Assembly: GCA_944325495.1 (NCBI GenBank)
Contig: CALVAD010000003.1
Location: 62,001-126,000 of the forward strand
Reading direction: 5' to 3'
From: an uncultured Bacteroidales bacterium
GTDB taxonomy: Bacteria > Bacteroidota > Bacteroidia > Bacteroidales > UBA932
DNA length: 64,000 nucleotides
The notes beneath the pieces were generated by a model. The model was given only the letters and a program-made list of their open reading frames with translations, was not told where the DNA came from and ran no database searches. Below, in pieces: positions 1-7,426 of this stretch; the stretch's first letter is position 1, and each line of letters begins with the position of its first letter. The position numbers and the translations under genes are program-made.

Positions 1-165
1 GGTTCCGTAGAGCGCGCGGGTGTAGCGCCCGTCCCCGTTAAGGCAGACTATGTCCCTGCCGTCGGGGTAGTATTTCATCGTGCGCACGGTCTGTGCCGGT
101 GCGAGAACCGGCGTGAGAATCAGGGCGATTGTGGTCAAGGCCCTGCAGAAGTGAGAGACAATCAT
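1..165 (-). CDS. Secreted protein, N-terminal fragment (possibly DUF4450-like)
   Basis: An open frame of 55 codons runs from ATG at 165 off the left edge of the window. It starts with a hydrophobic signal peptide (about residues 8-25, ending APAQ) and continues with the segment VRTMKYYPDGRDIVCLNGD and then RYTRALYGT. The order 'YxPDG.D...NG..R.TRALYGT' recalls the start of large secreted DUF4450-type proteins of Bacteroidales that lie in polysaccharide loci. That assignment is from memory of the family and only the N-terminus is visible. The gene is divergent from recQ, with about 100 bp between the two starts. Confidence 0.55.
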   Translation of the reverse strand, partial: MIVSHFCRALTTIALILTPVLAPAQTVRTMKYYPDGRDIVCLNGDGRYTRALYGT

Positions 166-253
166 AATCAACAAGTCAATAATCTTTCAAATTTACCGCA
201 TTAATTTCATTTGACAAAATCCGGAGGCGATGTCCTGATTCGCGGCAAAAATT

Positions 254-261
254 TAACTTTG
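254..261 (+). promoter_or_regulatory. -7 box of recQ promoter
   Basis: TAACTTTG matches the Bacteroidetes TAnnTTTG box exactly. It ends only 8 nt before the recQ ATG, so the transcript leader can be only a few nucleotides long. Confidence 0.7.
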
Positions 262-269
262 TATCCGTG

Positions 270-2156
270 ATGACCGCACTCGAGACATTGAAGAAATACT
301 GGGGTCATGACTCCTTCCGCCCCATGCAGGAGGAGATCGTGTCCGCCGTGCTGGAAGGGCGCGACGTGCTCGCCATTCTCCCTACGGGCGGCGGCAAGTC
401 GGTATGCTTTCAGGTCCCGGCGCTGATGAAGGAGGGGCTCGCCCTCGTGGTGACGCCTCTGATAGCGCTGATGAAGGACCAGGTCCAGAATCTTGAGGCC
501 CGCGGGATACGTGCGGTCGCCGTCCATGCCGGGATGAACCGCAGGGAGGTGGACATCGCCCTCAACAATGCGGCCTACGGCGGCTTCAAGTTCCTTTATG
601 TGTCGCCTGAACGGCTTTCCACCCGACTTTTCCAGTCCTATCTCGACGTGCTCGGCGTCAGCATGATAGTTGTGGACGAGGCGCACTGCATCTCCCAGTG
701 GGGTTACGACTTCCGTCCCGACTATCTCGAGATCGGAAGGCTCAGGGAACGGCTGGACGTACCTCTGATAGCGCTGACCGCCACAGCGACACCCAAGGTG
801 GCCGAAGACATAATGGAGAAGCTCGCCCGTCCGGCGGCACCCGGGACGAAGACCGAGGGCTTCGTGCTGCTGCGCAGCGGTTTCGAGCGGCCCAACCTTT
901 CATATATAGTGCGCCGCTGCGAGGACAAGACCGGCCAGCTGCTGAACATCTGCCGCGGAGTCGCCGGCACCGGCATAGTCTACATGCGCAACCGCCGCAG
1001 ATGCGAGGAGACCGCCGCCGTCCTGCAGGCCGGGGGCGTGAGCGCGTCGTTCTACCACGCCGGCCTCGGCTCCGCGCTGCGCACCGAGCGTCAGGATGCC
1101 TGGAAAAGGGGGGAGATACGCGTGATGGTGTGCACCAACGCGTTCGGAATGGGCATCGACAAGCCTGACGTGCGCTTCGTGGTGCATCTGGCTCCGCCCG
1201 ACAGTCCGGAGGCGTATTTCCAGGAGGCCGGCCGGGCGGGCCGTGACGGGAAGCGCTCCTACGCGGTGCTGCTCTGGAACGAACGCGACATGGCCCGCGC
1301 CCGCCAGATGCTCTCGCTGTCGTTTCCGCCGCCGGAATATATAGAGGACATCTATCAGAAGATACATATCTTCCACCAGATAATCTACAATGCGGGCGAG
1401 GGTTTCCAGCTGCAGTTCAGCCTGGAGAAGTTCGCCTCGCATTTCTCGCTCAACATGGCGCAGGTGCGCTACGCGCTGCATTATCTCGAAGTCTCGGAGC
1501 ACATCAGCTACGCCGAGGATGTCACGATCGACACTCGCGTGAAGATTCTGGCCGACAGGGGCGAGCTGTACGACATCGCGCTCCCGGATCCGCGCATGCC
1601 TGCGGTTCTCGAATTCCTGATGCGCAAATATCCCGGCATATTCAGCTACGCGGTGCCGGTGGACGAGGAGATGCTCGCATCGGCTGCCGGCACCGGTGTT
1701 CCGCAGCTGCGCCAGTTGCTCTACCAGCTGTCCCTCGAACATGTGATAAAGTACATCCCGTCCGACCGCAGCGACATAATAACCCTTCACCACGGCCGCC
1801 TGATGCCCGGCAACCTCGACCTTCAGATGCCTAAATACGAGTTCCTGAAGCGTAACGCCGAGGAGCGCGCGGAGGCTATGGCGGAATATGTGTCCGAAGA
1901 AGACGAGTGCCGCTCGCGCTGGCTGCTGCGGTATTTCGGGCAGGAGGATTCCCGCGACTGCGGCACCTGCGACGTCTGCCGCGCCGAAGTGCCCGTGAAA
2001 CGCCGTCTGCTCGCGTTCGCCTCCGAACATCCCGGCTTCACCCTCCGGGAGCTGAAGGCCTGGTGCGACGACCCCTCGTGCGGCCTCCCGCGAAACGCTC
2101 TCGAAATCTATCGCTCCATGCTCGACGCCGGCGAAATCGCCGGACCGCGACTCTGA
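270..2156 (+). CDS. recQ: ATP-dependent DNA helicase RecQ
   Basis: This is a 3'-to-5' superfamily 2 DNA helicase acting in recombination and fork repair. Walker A TGGGKS lies at residues 39-44 and the DEAH box at 136-139, followed by the RecQ aromatic-rich loop (CISQWGYDFRPDY). The helicase C domain has the motif VI core QEAGRAGRDG, and the zinc-binding segment has four cysteines (ECRSRW, then DCGTCDVC). A short winged-helix-like tail follows, but I see no clear HRDC domain. I take ATG 270 as the start; the GTG at 267 just before it is in frame, but the -7 box at 254-261 leaves little room for either. The protein is 628 aa, normal for a Bacteroidales RecQ. Confidence 0.95.
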   Translation: MTALETLKKYWGHDSFRPMQEEIVSAVLEGRDVLAILPTGGGKSVCFQVPALMKEGLALVVTPLIALMKDQVQNLEARGIRAVAVHAGMNRREVDIALNNAAYGGFKFLYVSPERLSTRLFQSYLDVLGVSMIVVDEAHCISQWGYDFRPDYLEIGRLRERLDVPLIALTATATPKVAEDIMEKLARPAAPGTKTEGFVLLRSGFERPNLSYIVRRCEDKTGQLLNICRGVAGTGIVYMRNRRRCEETAAVLQAGGVSASFYHAGLGSALRTERQDAWKRGEIRVMVCTNAFGMGIDKPDVRFVVHLAPPDSPEAYFQEAGRAGRDGKRSYAVLLWNERDMARARQMLSLSFPPPEYIEDIYQKIHIFHQIIYNAGEGFQLQFSLEKFASHFSLNMAQVRYALHYLEVSEHISYAEDVTIDTRVKILADRGELYDIALPDPRMPAVLEFLMRKYPGIFSYAVPVDEEMLASAAGTGVPQLRQLLYQLSLEHVIKYIPSDRSDIITLHHGRLMPGNLDLQMPKYEFLKRNAEERAEAMAEYVSEEDECRSRWLLRYFGQEDSRDCGTCDVCRAEVPVKRRLLAFASEHPGFTLRELKAWCDDPSCGLPRNALEIYRSMLDAGEIAGPRL

Positions 2157-2164
2157 TTTTTTAG

Positions 2165-2172
2165 TATCTTTG
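2165..2172 (+). promoter_or_regulatory. -7 box upstream of PhnP-like gene
   Basis: TATCTTTG (TAnnTTTG) lies just after the recQ stop and 8 nt before the ATG at 2181. It suggests that this gene has its own, nearly leaderless transcript. Confidence 0.65.
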
Positions 2173-2180
2173 CTCCCGCA

Positions 2181-3041
2181 ATGGAAAAGGCAAGACTCAC
2201 TTTCCTGGGCTCCGGGACCTCCCAGGGCGTGCCTATGATAGGCTGCGACTGTCCCGTGTGCAAATCCGTCGACCCGAGGGACAGGCACCTGCGCTCCTCG
2301 GTGCTCGTGGAATACTGCGGACTCACCATCCTCGTCGACGCTGGCCCCGACTTCCGCTTCCAGATGCTGCGCGCCAATGTGCGCCACCTCGACGCCATCC
2401 TGCTGACCCATAACCACAAGGACCACACCGGCGGCCTCGACGACATCCGGGCATTCAATCTGATCGAGCGCCATCCCGTCAACATCTACTGCCAGAAATA
2501 TGTCGAGAACACCCTGCGCCTCGAATACGACTACGCCTTCGCGGAGCACAAGTATCCCGGCTCGCCCGAATGGCGGGTCCATATCATCGACCCGTCGAAG
2601 CCTCTGACCGTGCATTCCAACGCCAACGAGGAGGTGCTTGTCTGGGAGAGAGGTTTCGGCTACCATCATCTGGCAGCCGAATCGGCTGCTGACGCCACCG
2701 CCGAGGTCATCCCCATCCAGGGCTGGCACCTGAGCGACAAGTCCATCTCCGTGCTGGGCTACCGCTTCGGCAACATCGCCTACCTGACCGACATCAAGCA
2801 CATCGACGACTCGGAGTACGAAAAGCTCAGGGGGCTCGACTACATAACTCTGGGCTGCGTGAAGCCCGAGGAGCACCGTTCCCATCCCTCGCTGCAGCAG
2901 TGCCTCGACTTCTTCGGGAAGGTCGGCGCCCGCGAGTCCTACATCACCCATGTCTCGCACCTGCTTCCGAAATACGAGGACTTCTGCAGGATTCTTCCGC
3001 CCCATGTGCATCCCGCCTACGACGGGCTCGTGCTCGAATAG
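2181..3041 (+). CDS. MBL-fold metallo-hydrolase, PhnP/RNase Z-like
   Basis: A 286-aa metallo-beta-lactamase-fold hydrolase. The N-terminus has FLGSGTSQGVP and a CDCPVC cysteine pair as in PhnP-type cyclic phosphodiesterases, and the metal-binding motif is THNHKDHTGG. Later ligands are the D of YLTDIKHID and the H of YITHVSH. Family members hydrolyse phosphodiesters such as cyclic nucleotide or phosphoribosyl cyclic phosphates, or tRNA 3' ends. The substrate here cannot be read from the sequence. No phn genes lie nearby, so a C-P lyase role is unlikely. The next gene starts 3 nt after its stop. Confidence 0.85.
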   Translation: MEKARLTFLGSGTSQGVPMIGCDCPVCKSVDPRDRHLRSSVLVEYCGLTILVDAGPDFRFQMLRANVRHLDAILLTHNHKDHTGGLDDIRAFNLIERHPVNIYCQKYVENTLRLEYDYAFAEHKYPGSPEWRVHIIDPSKPLTVHSNANEEVLVWERGFGYHHLAAESAADATAEVIPIQGWHLSDKSISVLGYRFGNIAYLTDIKHIDDSEYEKLRGLDYITLGCVKPEEHRSHPSLQQCLDFFGKVGARESYITHVSHLLPKYEDFCRILPPHVHPAYDGLVLE

Positions 3042-3044
3042 CCT

Positions 3045-3395
3045 ATGAAGCTCCGGCTGCTCCTGTTTTCCGCCCTTGCCGTCCTTGTCTCCGCCGTTCC
3101 TTCAGGCGCGATAGGGGGGGGTGGTGAAAATGAACCTGCGTCCCTGCCGGACAGCATCCTGAACGAGGAGCATGTCTACAGATATCTCTTCACCGACCGC
3201 AGTCTGTCCGAGCGCATCATGTCCGAGATGCGCCGTCGCGCCATTCTTCCGGACTGGGAGCTCGACTACCTCGAAGGCGACTGGACGGAAGCCATGAACG
3301 CCATGAACGCGGCATTGACCAACGCAGGTACAGGCTGGCGGTATGCGACCGGCAGCGGGGATGATATTCCGCTCACATTGCAGCGTCAAAACTGA
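3045..3395 (+). CDS. Small secreted protein, probably a truncated gene
   Basis: A 116-aa frame with a clear signal peptide (residues 1-22, ending PSGA). The following part (NEEHVYRYLFTDRSLSERI, then MRRR, LPDWELDYLEGDW) reads like the start of a longer tetratricopeptide-type periplasmic protein. After 'EGDW' (around 3290) the sequence becomes low in order (NAMNAALTNAGTG) and ends at 3395, exactly where the repeat-rich non-coding island begins. I infer that the 3' part was lost or replaced when the island formed. Alternatively it is a genuine short protein. It probably shares a transcript with the upstream hydrolase. Confidence 0.5.
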   Translation: MKLRLLLFSALAVLVSAVPSGAIGGGGENEPASLPDSILNEEHVYRYLFTDRSLSERIMSEMRRRAILPDWELDYLEGDWTEAMNAMNAALTNAGTGWRYATGSGDDIPLTLQRQN

Positions 3396-3416
3396 AACTG
3401 TTCCGCTCCGTCCCGA

Positions 3417-3431
3417 CAGATTTGCAATCTG
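3417..3431. repeat. Palindrome CAGATT-TGC-AATCTG, copy 1
   Basis: Six-base arms around a TGC centre. The same palindrome recurs at 3687-3701 and, extended to nine-base arms, at 15323-15343, always in non-coding sequence. Confidence 0.6.
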
Positions 3432-3606
3432 CCGGCGATTCCTGAAATTCACCTGCTCTACGGAACAGCTACGCAGGCCATCTCAAGGCAAGTGCTCCGC
3501 GCAGGTGATTACACCGGACAGACGCTGCGGGGAGCTCCACGGAGGGCTCTCCTCGCACCCGCCCGGCGCAGCATCTTTGAAACAATAGAAGCCTGCCGTG
3601 GCGGAG

Positions 3607-3659
3607 CCGGTCTGCCGGCAGTATAGGGCAGTGCGGTGGTTCCTACTGCCGGAGACCGG
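3607..3659 (+). repeat. Class C hairpin element, copy C1
   Basis: Arms 3607-3623 and 3644-3659 are complementary apart from one bulged base. They enclose a loop of exactly 20 nt, TAGGGCAGTGCGGTGGTTCC. Loops with the same frame (TAGGGynGTGCGnnGG) occur at 19524-19543 and, on the other strand, at 19208-19227, while the arms are unrelated among the three copies. Confidence 0.7.
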
Positions 3660-3686
3660 ACTCCGCCCGCGGCAGGCAGACAGCAA

Positions 3687-3701
3687 CAGATTGCAAATCT
3701 G
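3687..3701. repeat. Palindrome CAGATT-GCA-AATCTG, copy 2
   Basis: Second copy of the short palindrome in the same intergenic block, 28 nt after the class C hairpin. Confidence 0.6.
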
Positions 3702-3720
3702 CTGCAACGGAGAATTACCC

Positions 3721-3867
3721 GTGAAATTCATCGGCTACGGCGCCGGGCTCTTAATGGCGCTGTACGTGGGGGTGGCGTAGCAAATGGACAGAATTCCTTT
3801 CCATTGGGCGCACCTCGCCCTCACGGACGCATTCCAGTTGGTCATGGCCGTAGCTGATGAATTTCAC
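3721..3867. repeat. Inverted repeat with 107-bp spacer
   Basis: GTGAAATTCATCGGCTACGG (3721-3740) pairs with the reverse complement of 3848-3867 with a single mismatch. The spacer holds no gene. The arms could be the ends of a small non-autonomous element. I see no clear target-site duplication. Confidence 0.55.
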
Positions 3868-3989
3868 GAAAAATGTGAGGACTGGCTGGCAGTCTGTCAG
3901 AGGCCCGCAGTTCCGACAAATTGGACCCCGAGGCTTGCTCGGAAAAGAAGTAAACCGTAACTTTACCCAAAACAAAAACTGAACTGACT

Positions 3990-4850
3990 ATGAAGAAGGA
4001 GGGCGAAATCATTCTTTACCAGCCCGACAACGAGGTGAAGCTGGAAGTGCGCATTGAGGATGAAACCGTGTGGCTCAACAGGCAGCAACTTTCTGAATTG
4101 TTCAATCGTGATGTCAAGACAATAGGCAAACACGTGAACAATGCGCTGAAAGAAGAATTGGCAGGAATTTCAGTTGTCGCAAATTTTGCGACAACTGCCG
4201 CAGACGGAAAAACCTACCAAGTGGAATATTATAATCTGGACATGGTGCTGTCAGTCGGTTACAGAGTAAAATCCAACCGGGGCATTGAGTTCAGACGTTG
4301 GGCGAACAAAGTGCTGAAGGAATATCTGCTGAAGGGTTATTCCATGAATCAGCGGTTGATTCAATTGGAACGACGGGTAGATGCCGGGTTCATGGAACAC
4401 GGTCAGCGTCTGAACAACATCGACAAGAAGATTGACTTCTTCGTGCGCACCTCGCTGCCGCCCGTAGAAGGCATATTCTACGACGGCCAGCTGTTCGATG
4501 CCTACAAGTTCGCCATAGACCTGATTCGTTCGGCAAAGAAATCAATCCTGCTGATAGATAACTATGTGGACGAGTCGGTGCTGCTGATGCTCAGCAAACG
4601 CAATATCGGCGTGAAGGCCGACATCTACACGCGGACTGTCAGCCACCAGCTGCAACTGGACCTGCAGAAGCACGACAGCCAATACCCACCGATAGGCATC
4701 CATACCTGCAAGAAGTGTCACGACCGCTTCCTGATAATCGACGGAGCGGAGGTCTGGCACATTGGCGCTTCGCTGAAAGACCTCGGCAAGAGGATGTTTG
4801 CTTTCTCAAGACTGGGTATCCCGGCGGAAGCCGTCACAAGCTTGTTGTAA
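3990..4850 (+). CDS. RhuM-family protein with C-terminal PLD-like motif
   Basis: 286 aa. Residues about 1-120 are the RhuM ('virulence protein RhuM'/KilA-N-like) domain: LYQPDNEVKLEVRIEDETVW, LNRQQLSELFNRD, the YYNLDMVLSVGYRVKS block and FRRWA..VLKEYLLKGY. A predicted helical linker follows (RRVDAGFMEHGQ). Residues about 160-286 form a second domain with the block SILLIDNYVDESVL, a TR..S..L repeat, then CHDRFLIIDG and WHIGASLKDLGKR, which resembles one half of a phospholipase-D/nuclease fold (H..R/K....D, with the downstream G.S). Such domains occur in mobile-element and defence-type genes. The AT-richer codon use and repeats around it argue for horizontal origin. No partner gene is attached; the next gene is 530 bp away. 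Function is not established. Confidence 0.75.
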   Translation: MKKEGEIILYQPDNEVKLEVRIEDETVWLNRQQLSELFNRDVKTIGKHVNNALKEELAGISVVANFATTAADGKTYQVEYYNLDMVLSVGYRVKSNRGIEFRRWANKVLKEYLLKGYSMNQRLIQLERRVDAGFMEHGQRLNNIDKKIDFFVRTSLPPVEGIFYDGQLFDAYKFAIDLIRSAKKSILLIDNYVDESVLLMLSKRNIGVKADIYTRTVSHQLQLDLQKHDSQYPPIGIHTCKKCHDRFLIIDGAEVWHIGASLKDLGKRMFAFSRLGIPAEAVTSLL

Positions 4851-5380
4851 AATGCTCCCCCCGTTCTGACAGATGAAAAAAAATTGTGCGGAGTCTTTAC
4901 TTAAATGGTTGGTTATGAAATGTTTGTGAATTCAGTCTGCCCACAGGTAGCCTCAAGAACATTGACTTGTGTGCAGGCCTTTCAGCAGAATCTGCCATAC
5001 GGGCCGCTGCAGGGCCATTTTTGTAATAACCGCCGCACAGGGTTTTTTATACGCAGCGGCGGAGTGAAAGACTGCAAATCTACCAACACGGAAGTCTACC
5101 GCGGCGTCGGCCTTCGGCGACAGACTTTTTACCGGCGAGAGATAAGTTTTGTCCGTCAGCGTCTTTTGCGGAAATTTTATTATATTTGATTTGGCGGTCA
5201 TATATGCTGTTGCGTCTCGGCATTGCAAGCAAGTTTGCATTGCTTTTGACTTCTTCTATATATTTGTCGCTAACGCGCCACATATACGGTTGCGCCTCGG
5301 CAGAGCAAATAAATTTGTTCTGCACTCGGCTTCTGCGTATATTTGAAACCGAATTAAGTATAACATTAATCTAAACTGCT
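4851..5380. other. Non-coding AT-rich spacer with promoter repeats
   Basis: 530 bp. The frames here (for example 4905-5189 plus and 4953-5240 minus) lack any recognisable protein features. The right half holds two degenerate direct copies of a roughly 65-bp promoter-type repeat (5205-5272 and 5281-5345); the left half shows nothing I can name. Confidence 0.55.
5205..5345 (+). promoter_or_regulatory. Two tandem degenerate promoter repeats ending in a -7 box
   Basis: Copy 1 contains GTTGCGTCTCGGCATTGCAA and ends TATATATTTG. Copy 2 contains GTTGCGCCTCGGCAGAGCAA and ends GTATATTTG, with the exact -7 box TATATTTG at 5338-5345. Each copy also holds a small inverted repeat (GCAGAGCAAA paired with TTTGTTCTGC in copy 2). 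This layout, a 'GCCTCGGC ... CTCGGCTT ... TATnTTTG' module, is one I recognise as a repeated promoter module of Bacteroidales. It would drive the toxin-antitoxin-like pair 36 nt downstream. Confidence 0.6.
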
Positions 5381-5560
5381 ATGGCACGACCGATCAAAGA
5401 GACACCGATTCTGTTCGGTGAAGACGCCAGGCGTTTCGAGGAGCGGATGAAACAGGTCCGCCGCGAGTCGCCCGAGGAAAAAGAAAGAAGGCTGGCAAAT
5501 TTCGAGCTCGGAATGAAGATGCTCGAGATAGGCGAACGAACAAAAAAGAGAAGCTTATGA
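5381..5560 (+). CDS. Small antitoxin-like protein (59 aa)
   Basis: The frame starts at ATG 5381 and encodes 59 aa beginning MARPIKETPILFGEDARRF, followed by a highly charged predicted helix (EERMKQVRRESPEEKERR). Its stop overlaps the start of the GNAT gene (ATGA at 5557-5560), so the two are translationally coupled. A short charged protein in front of a GNAT acetyltransferase is the classic layout of GNAT toxin-antitoxin pairs, but this protein has no obvious ribbon-helix-helix (DUF1778) signature. I infer an antitoxin or DNA-binding partner. The gene is easily missed because of its length. Confidence 0.75.
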   Translation: MARPIKETPILFGEDARRFEERMKQVRRESPEEKERRLANFELGMKMLEIGERTKKRSL

Positions 5561-6120
5561 AAGTCAGTCTTCGAGAACAGTTTTCATCTTACACCATTCG
5601 TAAGCTGGAAATAGGAGAGAGAGTAAAATCGTTCGACTGCGGTGACGCTGATCTGAACGATTTTATTTTAAACTCTTCCAATGATTACCGTAAATCCCTG
5701 CTTGCTGTTACTTATGTGTTCGAATCCATTGATGACGTGCATCATGATAGAGTTGCTGCATATTTCAGCCTGGCAAACGACAGGGTGTCGTTGACTGACT
5801 TCCCGAGCAAGACAGAGTTCAACCGTTTCCGCAGGCGTCGCTTTGTCAACGAGAAGAGGCTGAAAAGTTATCCGGCGGCAAAGATATGCCGTCTGGCAGT
5901 CAACAGAGAATTCAAAGGAATGCGAATAGGGGAGTTCTTGTCAGATTTCATTAAGAGTTATTTCCTGACCGACAATAAGACAGGATGCCGTTTCCTGACC
6001 GTGGATGCATATTCAGCGGCGATTCCTTTTTATGTCAAGCAGAAGTTCATTCCGCTTGACACCGAAGACGGAAACCAGGTCACCCGCCTCCTGTACTTCG
6101 ACCTTAACGACATCGCATAA
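5557..6120 (+). CDS. GNAT-family N-acetyltransferase, possible toxin
   Basis: 187 aa. The start has KLEIGERVKSFDCGDADLND, typical of the TacT/AtaT-like GNAT group ('F.CG...LN.FL'). The acetyl-CoA binding loop RLAVNREFKGMRIGEFL matches the R/Q-x-x-G-x-G/A pattern, and the C-terminal part has LTVDAYSAAIPFYVKQKF (the usual 'A...FY...GF'). TacT-type members acetylate charged aminoacyl-tRNA and block translation. Coupling to the 59-aa upstream gene and the accessory surroundings support this. A plain small-molecule acetyltransferase is the alternative. Confidence 0.8.
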   Translation: MKVSLREQFSSYTIRKLEIGERVKSFDCGDADLNDFILNSSNDYRKSLLAVTYVFESIDDVHHDRVAAYFSLANDRVSLTDFPSKTEFNRFRRRRFVNEKRLKSYPAAKICRLAVNREFKGMRIGEFLSDFIKSYFLTDNKTGCRFLTVDAYSAAIPFYVKQKFIPLDTEDGNQVTRLLYFDLNDIA

Positions 6121-6129
6121 GCCGAAAGC

Positions 6130-7422
6130 CTACAGCACCACCTCCGTCAGCCTTCCCACGAGAGAGGGGTCGAACGCCCGCGAAACGCGGATGTAGTTGC
6201 CCGTATAGCCAGCCATGAGGCCGTTCCGGTCGGTGGACTCGAACAGCACCTTCTCGCGGACGCCGTGGTTGGCTTCGAGGAATTCGGTGTGCAGTCGGGC
6301 GCACAGAGCCTCCACGACCGCGACGCGGCGGTGCTTCTCGGCTTCGGGAACCTGGCCGGACATCGAGGCCGCGGGAGTGCCCGGCCGCCTTGAGTAGGGG
6401 AATACATGGATGAACGCCGGGCGTATCCTTTCAAGAAAGCCGCAACTCTCCATGAACAGCTCTTCCGTCTCTCCGGGCAGCCCGACCATCAGGTCGATGC
6501 CGAAGAACACCTTAGGCGAACCGGGAGTCTCCATGCGGCTGCGTATGTACTCCAGCTTCCCGGCGAACAGGGCGGTGTCGTACTTGCGGCCCATGCGGTA
6601 CAGCAGCTCGTCGGACCCCGTCTGCAGGGGGATGTGGAAATGCGGCTGGAACTTCGTGCCGGAGGCGATCCAGTCGATGATATCCTCGCCCAGCAGGTTC
6701 GGCTCGATGCTCGAAATACGGTATCTCTCGATGCCGGGGACCTCGTTCAGCGCCTTCAGCAGATCGAGGAAACTTTCTCCGGTGGTGCGCCCGAAGTCTC
6801 CGGTGTTCACTCCGGTCAGCACGATCTCCTTCACTCCCTCGGCGGCTATCTTGCGGGCGTTCTCCACGCATTCGGCTATGGGCACGTTGCGGCTGCGGCC
6901 GCGGGCGTAGGGTACGGTGCAGTAGGCGCAGAAATTGTCGCAGCCGTCCTGCACCCTGAGGAACGAACGGGTGCGCTCGCCGGTGCTGTATGCCGCGAAG
7001 ACGCCGCCACCTGAAGCCGACGCTCCGCCCCCGGCAATTCCAGCCGCGGACCGGGCCGTATCACTGTGGGCAGCGCCTCCGATGCCCGCCACCTTCAGCG
7101 TCTCCGGCACCACCAGCGTCTTCTCTTCCGCGCCGAACACCCGCGTCACCCCCTCAATTTTCTCGATTTCCCGGCGTCTGAGCTCCGCGCTGCATCCCGT
7201 CACCACCACCAGCGCCCCGGGATTCATCCTGTGGACGCGGCGCACGAGATTCCGGGATTTCCTGTCCGAAACCGCGGTCACGCTGCATGTGTTCACCAGA
7301 TATATGTCGGCTTTCTCGTTCCAGGGGACTGCTTCCAGTCCGGCCGCCTTGAAGCCGCGTTCGTAGGTCGAGGTTTCGGCATAGTTGAGTTTGCAGCCGA
7401 GGGTGAGGAATGCTATCTTCAT
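6130..7422 (-). CDS. mtaB: tRNA (N6-threonylcarbamoyladenosine) methylthiotransferase MtaB
   Basis: 430-aa radical-SAM methylthiotransferase that converts t6A to ms2t6A at position 37 of ANN-decoding tRNAs. The N-terminal UPF0004 domain supplies three cluster cysteines (LGCKLNYAET, NTCSVT, VTGCSAE). The radical-SAM CxxxCxxC is in CDNFCAYCTVPYARG. The C-terminal TRAM-like end is short. 'GCKLNYAET' separates MtaB from MiaB and RimO. It is the last gene of a minus-strand operon after tamB and the RsmI-like gene (4-nt gap). A low-complexity Gly/Ser/Ala stretch (about residues 117-145) between the two domains is longer than usual. Confidence 0.92.
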   Translation of the reverse strand: MKIAFLTLGCKLNYAETSTYERGFKAAGLEAVPWNEKADIYLVNTCSVTAVSDRKSRNLVRRVHRMNPGALVVVTGCSAELRRREIEKIEGVTRVFGAEEKTLVVPETLKVAGIGGAAHSDTARSAAGIAGGGASASGGGVFAAYSTGERTRSFLRVQDGCDNFCAYCTVPYARGRSRNVPIAECVENARKIAAEGVKEIVLTGVNTGDFGRTTGESFLDLLKALNEVPGIERYRISSIEPNLLGEDIIDWIASGTKFQPHFHIPLQTGSDELLYRMGRKYDTALFAGKLEYIRSRMETPGSPKVFFGIDLMVGLPGETEELFMESCGFLERIRPAFIHVFPYSRRPGTPAASMSGQVPEAEKHRRVAVVEALCARLHTEFLEANHGVREKVLFESTDRNGLMAGYTGNYIRVSRAFDPSLVGRLTEVVL

Positions 7423-7426
7423 AAGT

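Larger units (their letters stand above)
3396..3989. other. Non-coding island border, repeat-rich
   Basis: About 590 bp without a credible gene. It contains two CAGATT-NNN-AATCTG palindromes (3417-3431 and 3687-3701), a class C hairpin (3607-3659), and a 20-bp inverted repeat with one mismatch (3721-3740 against 3848-3867). Near 3439 a looser copy, CTGAAATTCACC, stands after the first palindrome in the same order as GTGAAATTCATC stands after the second, so the block looks duplicated and decayed. A weak -7 box (TAACTTTA, 3958-3965) precedes the RhuM gene. Confidence 0.6.

Noticed and set aside
900-3011. 703-codon minus-strand frame across recQ and the PhnP-like gene
   Set aside because: It is a mirror of two well-supported plus-strand genes in GC-rich sequence and its translation (His/Val/Gly-rich) shows no domain.
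4905-5240. Hypothetical genes on either strand between the RhuM gene and the toxin-antitoxin-like pair
   Set aside because: Frames run through promoter repeats, lack promoters of their own and show no family features.
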